DNA of 64,000 bases, from assembly GCA_018670825.1 (NCBI GenBank), contig JABHIW010000132.1, positions 1 through 64,000 of the forward strand, in the 5' to 3' direction. The DNA comes from Candidatus Scalindua sp. (lineage in GTDB: Bacteria; Planctomycetota; Brocadiia; Brocadiales; Scalinduaceae). The notes under the pieces were generated by a model, which saw only the letters and a list, made by a program, of their open reading frames with translations, was not told where the DNA came from and did not search any database. The translations under genes were made by a program, and so were the position numbers. The number at the start of each line of letters is the position of its first letter. The stretch's first letter is position 1. This document shows, one piece after another, positions 1-9,038 of this stretch.

Positions 1-196
1 ACCGTAAATATGCCTGTTGCCATTGCCATCGTTTATCTCGGCGATTACTTCCTGATGACACATGCCGACACAACCGACAGTTCTGATATTCATTTCGGGA
101 GCGTGCTTCTGGAAGGCTTCGATAACTTCCTTTGAGCCTGCCGCAATTCCACAAGTTCCTTCTCCAACAATTACGTTAAGATTATTAGCTTCCATA
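1..196 (-). CDS. NuoF/HndC-type flavoprotein subunit, N-terminal fragment (runs off window)
   Basis: Reading the minus strand from an ATG at 196 gives about 65 residues before the window edge. They form a thioredoxin-like [2Fe-2S] ferredoxin domain: a GEGTCGIAAGS segment near residue 11 and a GCVGMCHQE segment near residue 41 supply the Cys pairs. This domain is found at the N-terminus of NuoF/HoxF/HndC-type NADH-binding subunits and in stand-alone ferredoxins. It lies 108 nt downstream of the NuoE-like gene on the same strand, so a diaphorase-type NuoE-NuoF module is likely. The decisive flavin and NADH domains are outside the window, so the exact complex (complex I, hydrogenase or formate dehydrogenase) cannot be told. 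Confidence 0.72.
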
Positions 197-304
197 ATTT
201 AACTCTTTAAATAATTTAATATAGGTAAACCATCAATTAAGGTGATGGAACCGGATAAGTATATGTCACGTAAACAGAACTGAATAAATTCTGTTTACAA
301 AATT

Positions 305-817
305 TTATATTTTCGCCACAATTTCTTCGTTCTTTTTGGCGTGTTTTTTCAATGCCCTCTGCGCATTAGCACCAGTAAGGTTTCCGGAAACTTCGTCTGA
401 TATGACCAGTACAGGAGCCTGACTGCAGCATCCAATGCATGCAACTTGCTCAATGGTGTAACTTCCGTTTTCAGCGGTATCCTGTTCTTCGTCAGTAATA
501 TTGAGAATGTGGCGCAGAGAAGTATCAAGTCTGTCCGCACCCGTAACATGACAGGCGGTTCCGTGACATACTCGTATTATATGACGTCCTACCGGTTTTA
601 ATCTGAATTGAGAATAAAAGGTAGCCACACCGTAAACCTGACTGCCGGTAATATCGGAGTTTTGGATTATCATATCCATTGCCGCTCTTGGCAGATAACC
701 ATATTTTGATTGTGCTGCTTGTAAGAGGGGAACGGTTGACGACGAATCACTTCCAATCCTTTTTATCCAGCTCAATACGTCTTCAAGTTCTACTTTAGCT
801 TCCAGTGATTGACTCAT
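305..817 (-). CDS. NuoE-like [2Fe-2S] subunit (24 kDa NADH dehydrogenase family)
   Basis: This 170-residue protein has the full NuoE/HndA architecture: a helical N-terminal part (1-75) and a thioredoxin-like [2Fe-2S] domain. The four cluster ligands are visible as Cys84-x4-Cys89 (CHGTAC) and Cys127-x3-Cys131 (CIGCC), and the YGVATFYSQF segment before them is typical. It would pass electrons between a flavin subunit and a partner complex. It is followed by the NuoF-type fragment at the left edge, consistent with an operon. Family membership is clear; whether it belongs to respiratory complex I, an NAD(P)-linked hydrogenase or another NADH-dependent enzyme cannot be decided here, so no symbol is given. 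Confidence 0.9.
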   Translation of the reverse strand: MSQSLEAKVELEDVLSWIKRIGSDSSSTVPLLQAAQSKYGYLPRAAMDMIIQNSDITGSQVYGVATFYSQFRLKPVGRHIIRVCHGTACHVTGADRLDTSLRHILNITDEEQDTAENGSYTIEQVACIGCCSQAPVLVISDEVSGNLTGANAQRALKKHAKKNEEIVAKI

Positions 818-1194
818 TTCAGGTATTTATTATTTTTTATAAAGATTTTATGTGAAGGGCCATAATAAAATAAAAAGTGTTAAAATACAACTATTTTTTT
901 CAAAATTTATACATAGTTTATTTTAATGTAAGGTGATTATAAAATTAACTTCAAGGATTCATCTGGTCTTTACTTGAATTACTATTTGGCACAATAAATT
1001 GGAAGGTTTAAAGATTCTGTCTCGAAAAAATGTTTTTTGATGGATGGTTACTTCTACTGTGTTACTTAGTAAAATAACAATCTCCGGATCCAATAACTGC
1101 ATACTGCAAACCTGAAGAATTAGATTGTATAATACTTAGAGCAGAGCGCATACGTGACAGTTCCCAGGGATGCCTGTAACTATTGTCACTTTTT
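818..1194. other. AT-rich intergenic region, no gene seen
   Basis: These 377 bases separate two minus-strand genes. They must contain the promoter of the NuoE-like gene and the 3' end of the membrane-protein gene to the right. I see no open frame with family resemblance, no tRNA-like cloverleaf and no strong hairpin with a T-run. Confidence 0.5.
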
Positions 1195-2757
1195 TCAATT
1201 AGATCCATTAATACTCACTTTGCTTTTAGCACAATCAGGTTTCCAAATACTTATATGTTTCAAATTCTTTACCAATCGTCTGGGTGGCAGATTGGTATTC
1301 AAATTTGGCCACTCTTCTGTTGGATGCTTGATTCCATCCTTTCTAACAGCAAACTTCATTTTGCAATCAGGGTATTCGCTGTTTCTCCACAATGGCATCG
1401 TTGGCAAGGCCATATAGGTGACCGCCCAAACTTTTCGTTCGTTACCACTCTCGTATAACACAAGATTGGTATAATAAGTCATGATCCATACATCCCAGAA
1501 TGAACCGGTAATATGGCTGACATTTGAATCTATGATTTCTTGAGTAGCGTAGCCCATTCTGGATTTAAGATCATGTCTTACCTTTGTATAGGATGGAAAT
1601 CCCTTATTAATAAAGATGCTGATCAGGAGTAAAAAAATAATTACAGTGGTAAGTGCTTTTCTTAATCTGGAACTGAAGATCGAAAAGATCTGATAAAGAC
1701 TCCAACTCACCAAAACCGTATAAGAAACGATAGTTAGAGGCAGGAAATAATGAGTATTAGTCCCCGCAGGCCAAGCCATAATTCTGAAAACAACAGCATA
1801 GACTATTGCGGATACTAGTAAGGAGATGTAATTCTGGTTTATTTTTTCATAAATAGATTTTGTCTTAAAAAAAAAGCAACAAAAGCTAGCCGCAATGACA
1901 AGGGCCGAAATACAAATACCAAGACCACGGGAAAAATGGTGTACGTACAAATTTTTTATTAAAAATACAAAATGAGAAAATAATTCAGAAGGTTTGAGGA
2001 ATAAATATTCATAGGGGGTAGAATATTCATGATTAACAACAATGAGAACAAAGCCTGTAAAAATACAAGATACACCTAGAAGAACAATGCGGAAATGACT
2101 GTTAATAAATAGTCCATTCAACTCTGCTATACATTGACTGTAATCATTAAGTCTGCTATCAAGTAGATTAGGATTTACAGGTATATTCAGCTTCGAAACC
2201 AATTTCGGTATGAGTGTTTGCAAAACCACAAAACTGGCAATGAAAAAAAACATCATTATATTACTCCAGAGAGAGCAGGAAATAAAAGTAAAACCTATGA
2301 GATATTCCCAAGAACGGCAGGGGCGATCCCGATAAAGTATGGAGAGAGCACATAACCCGAAAAACAAGCCATGTCCTAATGGAGTATATGTTGAAAGGTA
2401 CTGCCACTGGTAAAAGTCAGATTGAGTCAGGAAGTATAGGCTGAGACAAATAGGCCAGATGAGCATTTCCAGATTATTTCTGAAACAAATTCTGACTACT
2501 AGAAAAATTGAAGCCAAACCAAAAAATATTGTAGCTCCATTTTGTACAATCAAATTCCAAAAAGGACTCTCCACAGGAAGTCCAATGAGCGCCGGTATCG
2601 TTCCTATCCTGCATGTTTGCCAGTTATAAAATGTCCATTTGTATAGGCTGACCATGATCATGCCCAGTGAATCACTATTATGATAAGAGTGAATGTTGCC
2701 AAAATCAACCCAGGCGGACAAAATTAATATTGCAAAAATACTTATCCAGAATTTCAT
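1195..2757 (-). CDS. Polytopic membrane protein of unknown function
   Basis: About 520 residues with roughly ten hydrophobic stretches spread over the whole length, a basic C-terminal tail, and no motif I can name. The general look (large integral membrane protein with short soluble loops) resembles GT-C glycosyltransferase-like or O-antigen-type membrane proteins, but I see no diagnostic residues. A longer frame opens with TTG at 2784, but the ATG at 2757 is the better start: it overlaps the upstream stop codon by 4 nt (ATGA) and has an AAGG about 11 nt before it. It is probably translationally coupled to the upstream membrane protein. Confidence 0.6.
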   Translation of the reverse strand: MKFWISIFAILILSAWVDFGNIHSYHNSDSLGMIMVSLYKWTFYNWQTCRIGTIPALIGLPVESPFWNLIVQNGATIFFGLASIFLVVRICFRNNLEMLIWPICLSLYFLTQSDFYQWQYLSTYTPLGHGLFFGLCALSILYRDRPCRSWEYLIGFTFISCSLWSNIMMFFFIASFVVLQTLIPKLVSKLNIPVNPNLLDSRLNDYSQCIAELNGLFINSHFRIVLLGVSCIFTGFVLIVVNHEYSTPYEYLFLKPSELFSHFVFLIKNLYVHHFSRGLGICISALVIAASFCCFFFKTKSIYEKINQNYISLLVSAIVYAVVFRIMAWPAGTNTHYFLPLTIVSYTVLVSWSLYQIFSIFSSRLRKALTTVIIFLLLISIFINKGFPSYTKVRHDLKSRMGYATQEIIDSNVSHITGSFWDVWIMTYYTNLVLYESGNERKVWAVTYMALPTMPLWRNSEYPDCKMKFAVRKDGIKHPTEEWPNLNTNLPPRRLVKNLKHISIWKPDCAKSKVSINGSN

Positions 2758-3308
2758 GGGTGTCTCAACCTTTTTGACTTCCAATATGGAAGGCTGTTAA
2801 AGAAAAAACTAAAAAATAGAAAAACTGATATAGCTACTATAAAAGATATCTTTTTAATGAAATTCTTCCTAAGCTGCTCCACTGAGATATATTGAGAGGG
2901 TATTTCAGGATTAATCCTGATATGAAAAGGAACATTTGGACGCATGTAAAACCTTCTATATTCATTTCCATAAAAAGTTTTAGATCCGGAAACATAACTG
3001 AAAAAGACCTGGAAATCCTTGCCGGTTTCAGAAGTATTTAATTTGTCAACCCGAACCGTTTTAGCTCTAACGACAGGCCTGGAATATTCCTTTTTTATAT
3101 AGAGAAGACCTGAACAGATTAAAAAAATAGCACCCGAAAGCAATGCAAAAGTGAAAAGATTTAAAAACCTGAATGTTTTGTGATGACGGTTGACAAAATT
3201 GAGATATGAACCTGGTTTAACATCTTCTTCCAAAATTAAATACTCCTTACAATTTCTGAGAAACAGAATCTGGTGTTGTGATATTAGTTTTATTCTAGGT
3301 GAGTACAA
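2754..3308 (-). CDS. DUF3592-like membrane protein
   Basis: Up to 184 residues. Two hydrophobic helices (near residues 52-72 and 153-171) flank an extracytoplasmic domain whose strand pattern, including an INPEIPSQYI segment just before the second helix, resembles the DUF3592 family, whose function is unknown. The frame opens with TTG at 3308 and I see no convincing ATG, so the start is uncertain; an in-frame TTG near 3233 (LEEDVKPG) is an alternative. The gene overlaps the following membrane-protein gene by 4 nt. Confidence 0.55.
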   Translation of the reverse strand: MYSPRIKLISQHQILFLRNCKEYLILEEDVKPGSYLNFVNRHHKTFRFLNLFTFALLSGAIFLICSGLLYIKKEYSRPVVRAKTVRVDKLNTSETGKDFQVFFSYVSGSKTFYGNEYRRFYMRPNVPFHIRINPEIPSQYISVEQLRKNFIKKISFIVAISVFLFFSFFFNSLPYWKSKRLRHP

Positions 3309-3417
3309 TTACAAAAAAAGTGGTGCCTCAAGTAATTACCGTGTTTTATTCCGTTAAAAGTTATGAAATTTGAGTAAGGAATTAACATGTCAATAAGCTG
3401 CATACCTGATTATCGCG

Positions 3418-4176
3418 TCAAACCATTCTAACTATTATCCCTTTATTAGCTAAAAAATTCTTTACCGTGGCAATCTCGTATTCTTTAAAATGAAAAATAG
3501 ACGCGGCCAATGCAGCATCCGCTTTGCCTTCCGTAAAAACATCAAAAAAATGATCAAGATTTCCGGCACCGCCGGAGGCGATAACGGGTATTTCCAGACT
3601 TTCGGATATTGTCCGTGTAAGTTCCAGTGCGAAACCATCTTTGGTCCCATCACAGTCCATACTGGTAAGGAGTATCTCTCCCGCTCCTCTTGATTCTACT
3701 TCTTTAGCCCATTCTACAGCGTCTTTTCCGGTAGGAGTGCGTCCTCCATTTATAAATACTCCCCATCCATCTCCTTCTCTTTTGGCATCAATGGCGACCA
3801 CGATACATTGGCTGCCAAAGCGTTTTGAAGCTTTATTTACAAAATCAGGATCTTTAACAGCGGTAGTATTTATGGATACTTTGTCGGTGCCGGCATTCAG
3901 GAGGGTCCTGATATCATTAATGGTTCTTATTCCACCGCCAACGGTAAGGGGCATAAAAACATTTTCTGCCGTATGTCTGACGACGTCAAGGATAATGCCT
4001 CTTTTTTCATGTGAAGCGGTAATATCGAGAAAGACCAGTTCGTCTGCGCCTTGCTGACAGTATAGCTCCGCAATCTCCACAGGATCTCCGGAATCTCTCA
4101 AACTTAAAAATTGAGTTCCTTTTACCACTCTGCCATCTTTTACGTCAAGGCAGGGTATAATGCGTTTGGCCAACAT
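3418..4176 (-). CDS. hisF: Imidazole glycerol phosphate synthase cyclase subunit HisF
   Basis: HisF (252 residues, normal length) converts PRFAR plus ammonia delivered by HisH into imidazole glycerol phosphate and AICAR in histidine synthesis. It is a cytoplasmic (beta/alpha)8 barrel. The catalytic Asp11 (in [12 protein letters not shown]) and Asp130 (in VVAIDAKR) are both present, as are the phosphate-binding TVGGGIR and ASGGAGN loops. It is 64 nt downstream of thiG on the same strand, so it may be cotranscribed with the thiazole genes. No hisH is nearby. Confidence 0.97.
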   Translation of the reverse strand: MLAKRIIPCLDVKDGRVVKGTQFLSLRDSGDPVEIAELYCQQGADELVFLDITASHEKRGIILDVVRHTAENVFMPLTVGGGIRTINDIRTLLNAGTDKVSINTTAVKDPDFVNKASKRFGSQCIVVAIDAKREGDGWGVFINGGRTPTGKDAVEWAKEVESRGAGEILLTSMDCDGTKDGFALELTRTISESLEIPVIASGGAGNLDHFFDVFTEGKADAALAASIFHFKEYEIATVKNFLANKGIIVRMV

Positions 4177-4240
4177 TTTCTGGTTTCCTATTAAGGTATT
4201 GGTTTATTAATTAAGGGTAAGATAATCAACAGGAATGGTT

Positions 4241-5011
4241 TTAGAAATCCTTTAAAGGGCTGCTGGCATTCGCGTACAGTTTTTTTGGTATTCTGCCTGA
4301 TAAATATGCCAAACGGCCTGACTCACACGCCAGCTTCATCGCTTTGGCCATTTGAACCGGGTCTTTTGCTCCTGCTATACCAGTATTTAACAATACGCCT
4401 ACGCAACCAAGTTCCATCGCAGCAGTCACATCTGAAGCGGTCCCCACTCCGGCATCAACTATAATTGGCACACTCAATGTTTCAAGAATGATCCTTATAT
4501 TATTTGGGTTCAGAATTCCCTGACCGGAACCTATTGGTGCTCCTGCCGGCATCACACTTGTAGCACCCGCGTCTTCAAGACGTTTTGCTATGATAGGGTC
4601 GTCAGAGGTATAAACCAGTACGGTAAAACCTTCTTTTACCAGCGTTTCAGTGGCTTCTAAAGTACCAACAGGGTCAGGCAGCAGTGTATTTTTATCACCC
4701 AATACTTCCAGTTTAATTAAGTCTGAAATGCCCATTTCCCTTGCCAGAAATGCCGTCCTGACAGCCTCATCAGCAGAATAACATCCTGCAGTGTTAGGAA
4801 GAATGGTATATTTATCTTTATCAATATAATCGAGCAGTGATTCTCCCGGTTTACAACCAATGTTTGCGCGTCTTACCGCTACGGTAATAACCTCAGCACC
4901 ACTGGCTTCCAGGGCCTCTTTCATCAGATCTAAGGTTTGATATTTTCCCGTACCTACAAATAATCTCGATTTAAACTCATATTTACCAAGTTTGAGAACT
5001 GTATCTGTCAT
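4241..5011 (-). CDS. thiG: Thiazole synthase ThiG
   Basis: ThiG condenses deoxyxylulose 5-phosphate, dehydroglycine and the ThiS thiocarboxylate into the thiazole phosphate of thiamine. The 256-residue barrel keeps the Schiff-base lysine (Lys100, in [10 protein letters not shown]) and the glycine-rich phosphate loops ([16 protein letters not shown]). A longer frame begins with TTG at 5029 inside thiS. The ATG at 5011 is better because it matches the family N-terminus (MTDTVLKLG) and falls just after the thiS stop at 5013-5015. It forms a tight pair with thiS. I saw no TPP riboswitch upstream. Confidence 0.97.
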   Translation of the reverse strand: MTDTVLKLGKYEFKSRLFVGTGKYQTLDLMKEALEASGAEVITVAVRRANIGCKPGESLLDYIDKDKYTILPNTAGCYSADEAVRTAFLAREMGISDLIKLEVLGDKNTLLPDPVGTLEATETLVKEGFTVLVYTSDDPIIAKRLEDAGATSVMPAGAPIGSGQGILNPNNIRIILETLSVPIIVDAGVGTASDVTAAMELGCVGVLLNTGIAGAKDPVQMAKAMKLACESGRLAYLSGRIPKKLYANASSPLKDF

Positions 5012-5012
5012 T

Positions 5013-5213
5013 TTATCCACCACCAACAAAAGTAACTATTTCTAAAGTATCATTTTCTACCAGCAATTTTTCACTGAATTGTACGCGTGGAACTATTTTA
5101 CGATTTAATTCTACTGCAACATACCTCTCGTCAAAATCAAAACTTTTCAGTAATTCTGATAAGGATGTTCCCGTGGAGAATTCTTTATTTTCGCCGTTTA
5201 CGGTGATTTGCAT
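5013..5213 (-). CDS. thiS: Sulfur carrier protein ThiS
   Basis: ThiS is the ubiquitin-like carrier whose C-terminal glycine is made into a thiocarboxylate and donates sulfur to ThiG. The product is 66 residues and ends in Gly-Gly-Gly, so the required terminal Gly-Gly is present. I chose the ATG at 5213 (MQITVNGE), which gives the normal family length and has GGAG about 10 nt upstream; the frame extends further to 5255 but the extra residues have no family counterpart. It lies immediately upstream of thiG. Confidence 0.93.
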   Translation of the reverse strand: MQITVNGENKEFSTGTSLSELLKSFDFDERYVAVELNRKIVPRVQFSEKLLVENDTLEIVTFVGGG

Positions 5214-5295
5214 CGTAACTTTGCTCCGAAGATGTAAATAGGTAGAATTCAACATTGTAAGATTGTCTCATAGTAAATTCAAGCAAAAAGAGGTT

Positions 5296-5324
5296 TTGAC
5301 ATGTTTTATACGCTCAGATATAAT
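5296..5324 (+). promoter_or_regulatory. Perfect consensus sigma-70 promoter upstream of the uracil-DNA glycosylase gene
   Basis: TTGACA at 5296-5301 and TATAAT at 5319-5324 are separated by exactly 17 nt, matching the housekeeping consensus in all 12 positions. The orientation fits the plus-strand glycosylase gene starting at 5506. A start point near 5331 would leave an untranslated leader of about 175 nt, which contains the palindrome AGACATGTCT (5415-5424) and a hairpin (5476-5494). Confidence 0.7.
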
Positions 5325-5475
5325 TTTGATGTAACTTGGAAAGTTAAAAGTATCTACTCACATGACCAATCAGTTTAGGCAGGAAGTGTGAACTGCTCTA
5401 AAGTTGTAGTAACAGACATGTCTTTTGCTTTTTTAACTTTAGGCACTTTAGCTCATTTAAGACACTTCAAACTTT

Positions 5476-5494
5476 GTTGCGGCTATACCGCAAC
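5476..5494 (+). promoter_or_regulatory. Leader hairpin just before the uracil-DNA glycosylase start codon
   Basis: GTTGCGG (5476-5482) and CCGCAAC (5488-5494) form a perfect 7-bp, GC-rich stem with a 5-nt loop, 11 nt before the ATG. There is no recognisable Shine-Dalgarno sequence between hairpin and start, so the hairpin may lie within the ribosome-binding region. A regulatory role is inference. Confidence 0.4.
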
Positions 5495-5505
5495 GAAACT
5501 TAAAC

Positions 5506-6309
5506 ATGAATCCATCACGACAACAATCAAAATTACAGGAAGCAAAGGCTGAGGTCTTATCGCTTCTTAAGATTCTTTCTGATAAGGTTGATTTAGAAAG
5601 AAAGTTAGGGGTGAATTACCTACAGTTGGATCCAATAATAAAAAATAATATATCCCAAGAAGAGGAGATGATTTCTCAGCAGCCTGTTCCTGAATCTGTT
5701 TGCGATAATCTCGATACTTACAATGAAGATACAAAAGTAGAATTGAGCAAATCAGAGAAAATTGAGGCTCTTAGTAAATTAGAAGAGCAGGTAAAAAAAT
5801 GTACAAAATGTGAGTTATGTAACAATAGAACAAACGTAGTTTTCGGGACAGGGGACCAAGACGCGGACCTGATGTTTGTTGGAGAGGCCCCAGGCTATTA
5901 CGAGGATGAACAGGGAGAACCATTTGTTGGGAAAGCGGGACAGCTTTTAACTAAGATCATAGAATCTATAGGTCTGAAAAGAAGTGATGTCTATATTGCC
6001 AACATCCTCAAATGCCGTCCACCAGATAATAGAAACCCCAACGCAAATGAGATAGTGATGTGTTCGCCACATTTGATCAGGCAAATCGAGATAATACGTC
6101 CAAAGATAATTTGCGCTTTAGGAACCTTTGCCGCACAGACATTGCTGGATACAAAAGAAACTATCGGTAAACTACGAGGGAAATTCTTTGAATATCAAAG
6201 TACAAAATTCCTGGCAACCTATCATCCTGCTTATTTACTGAGAAATCCTGGCGATAAGAAAAAAGTATGGACAGATATAAAAAAAGTACGGGATTTTCTC
6301 CAAGAATGA
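5506..6309 (+). CDS. Family 4 uracil-DNA glycosylase (Fe-S)
   Basis: The enzyme removes uracil from DNA to start base excision repair. Residues from about 95 to 267 match family 4: Fe-S cluster cysteines at 99/102/105 (KCTKCELC), 170 and 186, the active-site GEAPG motif at 126-130, PFVGKAG at 139-145, and the HPAYLLR motif at 240-246. Residues 1-90 are a Lys/Glu-rich extension without recognisable domain, common in this subfamily. It is the only plus-strand gene in the first 20 kb and has its own consensus promoter. The stop lies 41 nt from the convergent mnmE-like stop. Confidence 0.93.
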   Translation: MNPSRQQSKLQEAKAEVLSLLKILSDKVDLERKLGVNYLQLDPIIKNNISQEEEMISQQPVPESVCDNLDTYNEDTKVELSKSEKIEALSKLEEQVKKCTKCELCNNRTNVVFGTGDQDADLMFVGEAPGYYEDEQGEPFVGKAGQLLTKIIESIGLKRSDVYIANILKCRPPDNRNPNANEIVMCSPHLIRQIEIIRPKIICALGTFAAQTLLDTKETIGKLRGKFFEYQSTKFLATYHPAYLLRNPGDKKKVWTDIKKVRDFLQE

Positions 6310-6321
6310 TCCAGCAGCGAA

Positions 6322-6349
6322 TACACCTAGATGCGAAAAGGTAGGTGTA
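6322..6349. terminator. Hairpin between convergent genes, possible bidirectional terminator
   Basis: TACACCTA (6322-6329) and TAGGTGTA (6342-6349) form a perfect 8-bp stem with a 12-nt loop, placed exactly between the stops of the convergent glycosylase and mnmE-like genes. No T-run follows on either strand, so intrinsic termination is not certain. Confidence 0.4.
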
Positions 6350-6350
6350 C

Positions 6351-7643
6351 TCAGATGTGAAGTGTCAGCAAAAGATTTTGCTTCAGTTCATTAAGATAGT
6401 TTGAGTTGTTAGATGTATTTTTATCATCATCAATTGAATGGATACACTGTTCTGAGGAGCATAAAGCCTTTGATATATATTCCTGTTGCCGTTTGGTGAA
6501 GATTACAGGCCTTTCGGGTGTATATTTGGTAAACTCCCTAAACTCAGAAATAAGAGTTTCCTCAAGGGTGGAGAGCCCTTCACCATTCAAGGCGGATACT
6601 TGACATATCGGTTCAAATGTTTTCCCTACAAGTGCTTTCAGATTTAATTTACCGGGTAGATCTGCCTTGTTCAGTACCGGAAAAATAGATATTTTATGAG
6701 AGTTGTCTGTTTTTAACAACTCAAGTTCGTCAATAAATTTTTTAATTTCCTTATCTTCTTTTTCTACCGGTTTGGAATTGTCAAATACCATGATTATTTT
6801 ATCTGCTTCTCTTAACTGTCTTTTACTTTCCAGAACACCAAGCTTTTCCACTTCGTGATCTGTCTCTCTGATACCGGCAGTATCTATTATCGTTAGTGGT
6901 ATGCCGTCAATTGCAATCATTTCATCAATCGCGTCTCTTGTGGTACCCGGTTCTTCGTGCGTAATTAACCTGTCTTCTTTCAGCAGTGCGTTAATTAACG
7001 TAGATTTGCCTGCATTCGGTTTACCTGTAATGATCAGTTTCTGAGGTGTAGTGATCGCACAGCCAAAGGCTGCAGTAACGAGTATTTTCTTTAATTTGCT
7101 TTTTATATCATATAACTGTTCTTTGTTGTTATCACATTTTTCTATCTGTTTAACTGCTTTTTGTATGAAAGAAGACAATGCACCATTATATTGATCGAGA
7201 AGGACTTTAACTCCTAATTTCGTTTTTGCTTTGGGTATTTCCAGCAAAGCTTCTTTCTTAATAAGGTCGATTTTATCGTTAGATAGAGGACGGCTGGCCA
7301 GCTCTTCCCAATGAACATCCTTTGCCCCTGCTGAAACTATGCATTCAAGTATCTTCTTTACTGCAAGGATTCCGCCATGGCAATTAATTTCGACTGAATC
7401 TTCTCCGGTAAAACTGTCTTGTCCTCTGAGTACATTTACAATCACTTCGTCAATTGTTGAACCATTTGAATAAATATCGCCGTAATAGAGCCTTTTTGAT
7501 TCAGATCTTCTCAGGTCTTTCAGTTTCTTTCCCTTGAATACCGCGTTTACGATTTCAAGGGAGTTTTGCCCGGAGACATGTATTACTCCTATACCTCCTT
7601 CACCAATAGGTGTAGTAATAGATGCAATGGTCTCTTTTTTCAT
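6351..7643 (-). CDS. mnmE: Divergent MnmE-like tRNA modification GTPase
   Basis: MnmE with MnmG makes the cmnm5U34 modification of tRNA. The N-terminal folate-binding region begins normally (IASITTPIGEGGIGVIHVSG) and keeps SFTGEDSVEINCHGG near residue 77. The G domain has the P-loop GKPNAGKS (207-214), DTAG (254-257) and NKAD. Two family hallmarks are missing: the PGEFTxRAFLNGK segment after the first domain is replaced by an unrelated stretch (about 110-130), and the protein ends in LNELKQNLLLTLHI without the C-terminal CxGK motif whose Cys is catalytically important. The length is 430, about 20 short. I see no continuation in another frame. Confidence 0.82.
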   Translation of the reverse strand: MKKETIASITTPIGEGGIGVIHVSGQNSLEIVNAVFKGKKLKDLRRSESKRLYYGDIYSNGSTIDEVIVNVLRGQDSFTGEDSVEINCHGGILAVKKILECIVSAGAKDVHWEELASRPLSNDKIDLIKKEALLEIPKAKTKLGVKVLLDQYNGALSSFIQKAVKQIEKCDNNKEQLYDIKSKLKKILVTAAFGCAITTPQKLIITGKPNAGKSTLINALLKEDRLITHEEPGTTRDAIDEMIAIDGIPLTIIDTAGIRETDHEVEKLGVLESKRQLREADKIIMVFDNSKPVEKEDKEIKKFIDELELLKTDNSHKISIFPVLNKADLPGKLNLKALVGKTFEPICQVSALNGEGLSTLEETLISEFREFTKYTPERPVIFTKRQQEYISKALCSSEQCIHSIDDDKNTSNNSNYLNELKQNLLLTLHI

Positions 7644-7770
7644 TTTAGTATTATACGAAGAGCCTGAGAATCTTGGTAATGAATAATGTTTGGCTTAATC
7701 ATGCAAAGGCATTGGGAAGAGTAAATTCAGGGTAGGGGGCAAAGGTGTCAGGATAAATAGTTAAAGGACT

Positions 7771-8988
7771 TCATGTGTGGTAGTCAGCATTAATACTTAC
7801 GTACTCTTTTGATAGATCACACGTCCAGAGTGTAGTACTTTTGTTACCCATTCCAAGATGTAATTGAATCGTGATTTCTTTCTTCTTCATTACACTATTT
7901 AATCTCTTTGGGGCAGGTGTTACCGGCAATCCTTTTTTATATATTGTTATCTTGTTAACAGCTAATTTCAGTTTGGATTCGTCAAGAGTAATTCCGGCAT
8001 AACCTGCTGCCGAGACTATTCTTCCCCAATTGGAGTCCTCACCATTTATTGCAGTTTTTACTAATGGAGATTCTGCAATTGTTCGTGCAATCTTATTTGC
8101 ATCAGAAATTGTTTTTGCTTCATGAACCTCAATCTGAATAAACTTGGTTGCTCCTTCACCATCTTTAACGATCTCCTTGGCCATGTTGATGGTTACATAA
8201 TCAAGCGCCTTCTGGAACAGCGTAAGATCACTTTTGGTTGATGATGTTATTGTGCGGTTGGCTGCCATACCGTTTGCAAGAATAGCAACCATATCACTCG
8301 TGCTCATGTGGCCATCCACAGTAATTTGATTAAAAGAGTCTTCTGTAGACTTTTTAATGCAGGATCTTAATGTATTTAAAGAGATTGCAGCATCAGTAGT
8401 AATAAAGCAGAACATGGTAGCCATATCCGGTGAGATCATACCGGAGCCTTTGGCTATTGCTCCAATAGTAACTTCCTTCCCGCCTATCTTTGTCTTAACG
8501 GCAATCTGCTTGGGAACAAGGTCGGTTGTCATTATAGCTTTCGCAATGTTTATCGCATGGGTGTTTTGATTTCCTAATCGCTCAGAGGATTTGATAATGC
8601 CAGCTTTTATCTTTGCCATGGGAAGGTGGTGTCCGATTATTCCGGTAGAGGCGACCAGTACTTCATCCGGATTGATATTCAGGTGCTTGGACGTCAGAAG
8701 TGCCATTGTTTCTGCATCCTTCTCTCCCTTTCTTCCTGTACATGCGTTTGCATTGCCACTGTTTACAACTATTGCGTGTGCCTTACCATTTTTTACAACA
8801 TTTCTGCTTAGTTTTATTGGTGCGGCAACTATCTGGTTTGTTGTAAAAAGGGCAGCAGTCTTGCATGGCTGTTCTGAAAAAATGATGCCGATATCATGGT
8901 TTTTCTTATCTCTTTTCAGGCCGCAGTGTACGGAACCGACTTTGAAACCTTTTGGTGCAATAACGTTCCCGGGGATTGTCTTGATCAT
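7771..8988 (-). CDS. argJ: Bifunctional ornithine acetyltransferase / N-acetylglutamate synthase ArgJ
   Basis: ArgJ moves the acetyl group from N-acetylornithine to glutamate, recycling it in arginine synthesis. The precursor self-cleaves before a threonine nucleophile; the motif KGSGMISPDMATM is intact with Thr191 as the predicted nucleophile. I chose the ATG at 8988 (MIKTIPGNVIAPKGF), giving 405 residues, normal for ArgJ, with AGGA about 8 nt upstream. A longer frame to 9078 adds a Cys-rich stretch that overlaps the upstream gene and has no family counterpart. It is 50 nt downstream of the arginine decarboxylase gene, so arginine making and use may be coupled. Confidence 0.95.
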   Translation of the reverse strand: MIKTIPGNVIAPKGFKVGSVHCGLKRDKKNHDIGIIFSEQPCKTAALFTTNQIVAAPIKLSRNVVKNGKAHAIVVNSGNANACTGRKGEKDAETMALLTSKHLNINPDEVLVASTGIIGHHLPMAKIKAGIIKSSERLGNQNTHAINIAKAIMTTDLVPKQIAVKTKIGGKEVTIGAIAKGSGMISPDMATMFCFITTDAAISLNTLRSCIKKSTEDSFNQITVDGHMSTSDMVAILANGMAANRTITSSTKSDLTLFQKALDYVTINMAKEIVKDGEGATKFIQIEVHEAKTISDANKIARTIAESPLVKTAINGEDSNWGRIVSAAGYAGITLDESKLKLAVNKITIYKKGLPVTPAPKRLNSVMKKKEITIQLHLGMGNKSTTLWTCDLSKEYVSINADYHT

Positions 8989-9038
8989 AAGAATATTCCT
9001 TTTAAAGGACAACTTGTTACTGCAAGTTTGCAATAAGG

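Noticed and set aside
1154-1458. Two overlapping plus-strand open frames of 87 and 91 codons
   Set aside because: They lie opposite the 3' end of the minus-strand membrane-protein gene and have no family resemblance; treated as shadows.
5214-5505. Possible TPP riboswitch before thiS
   Set aside because: Neither strand shows the conserved CUGAGA and ACCUGAU core segments in order; only isolated fragments occur.
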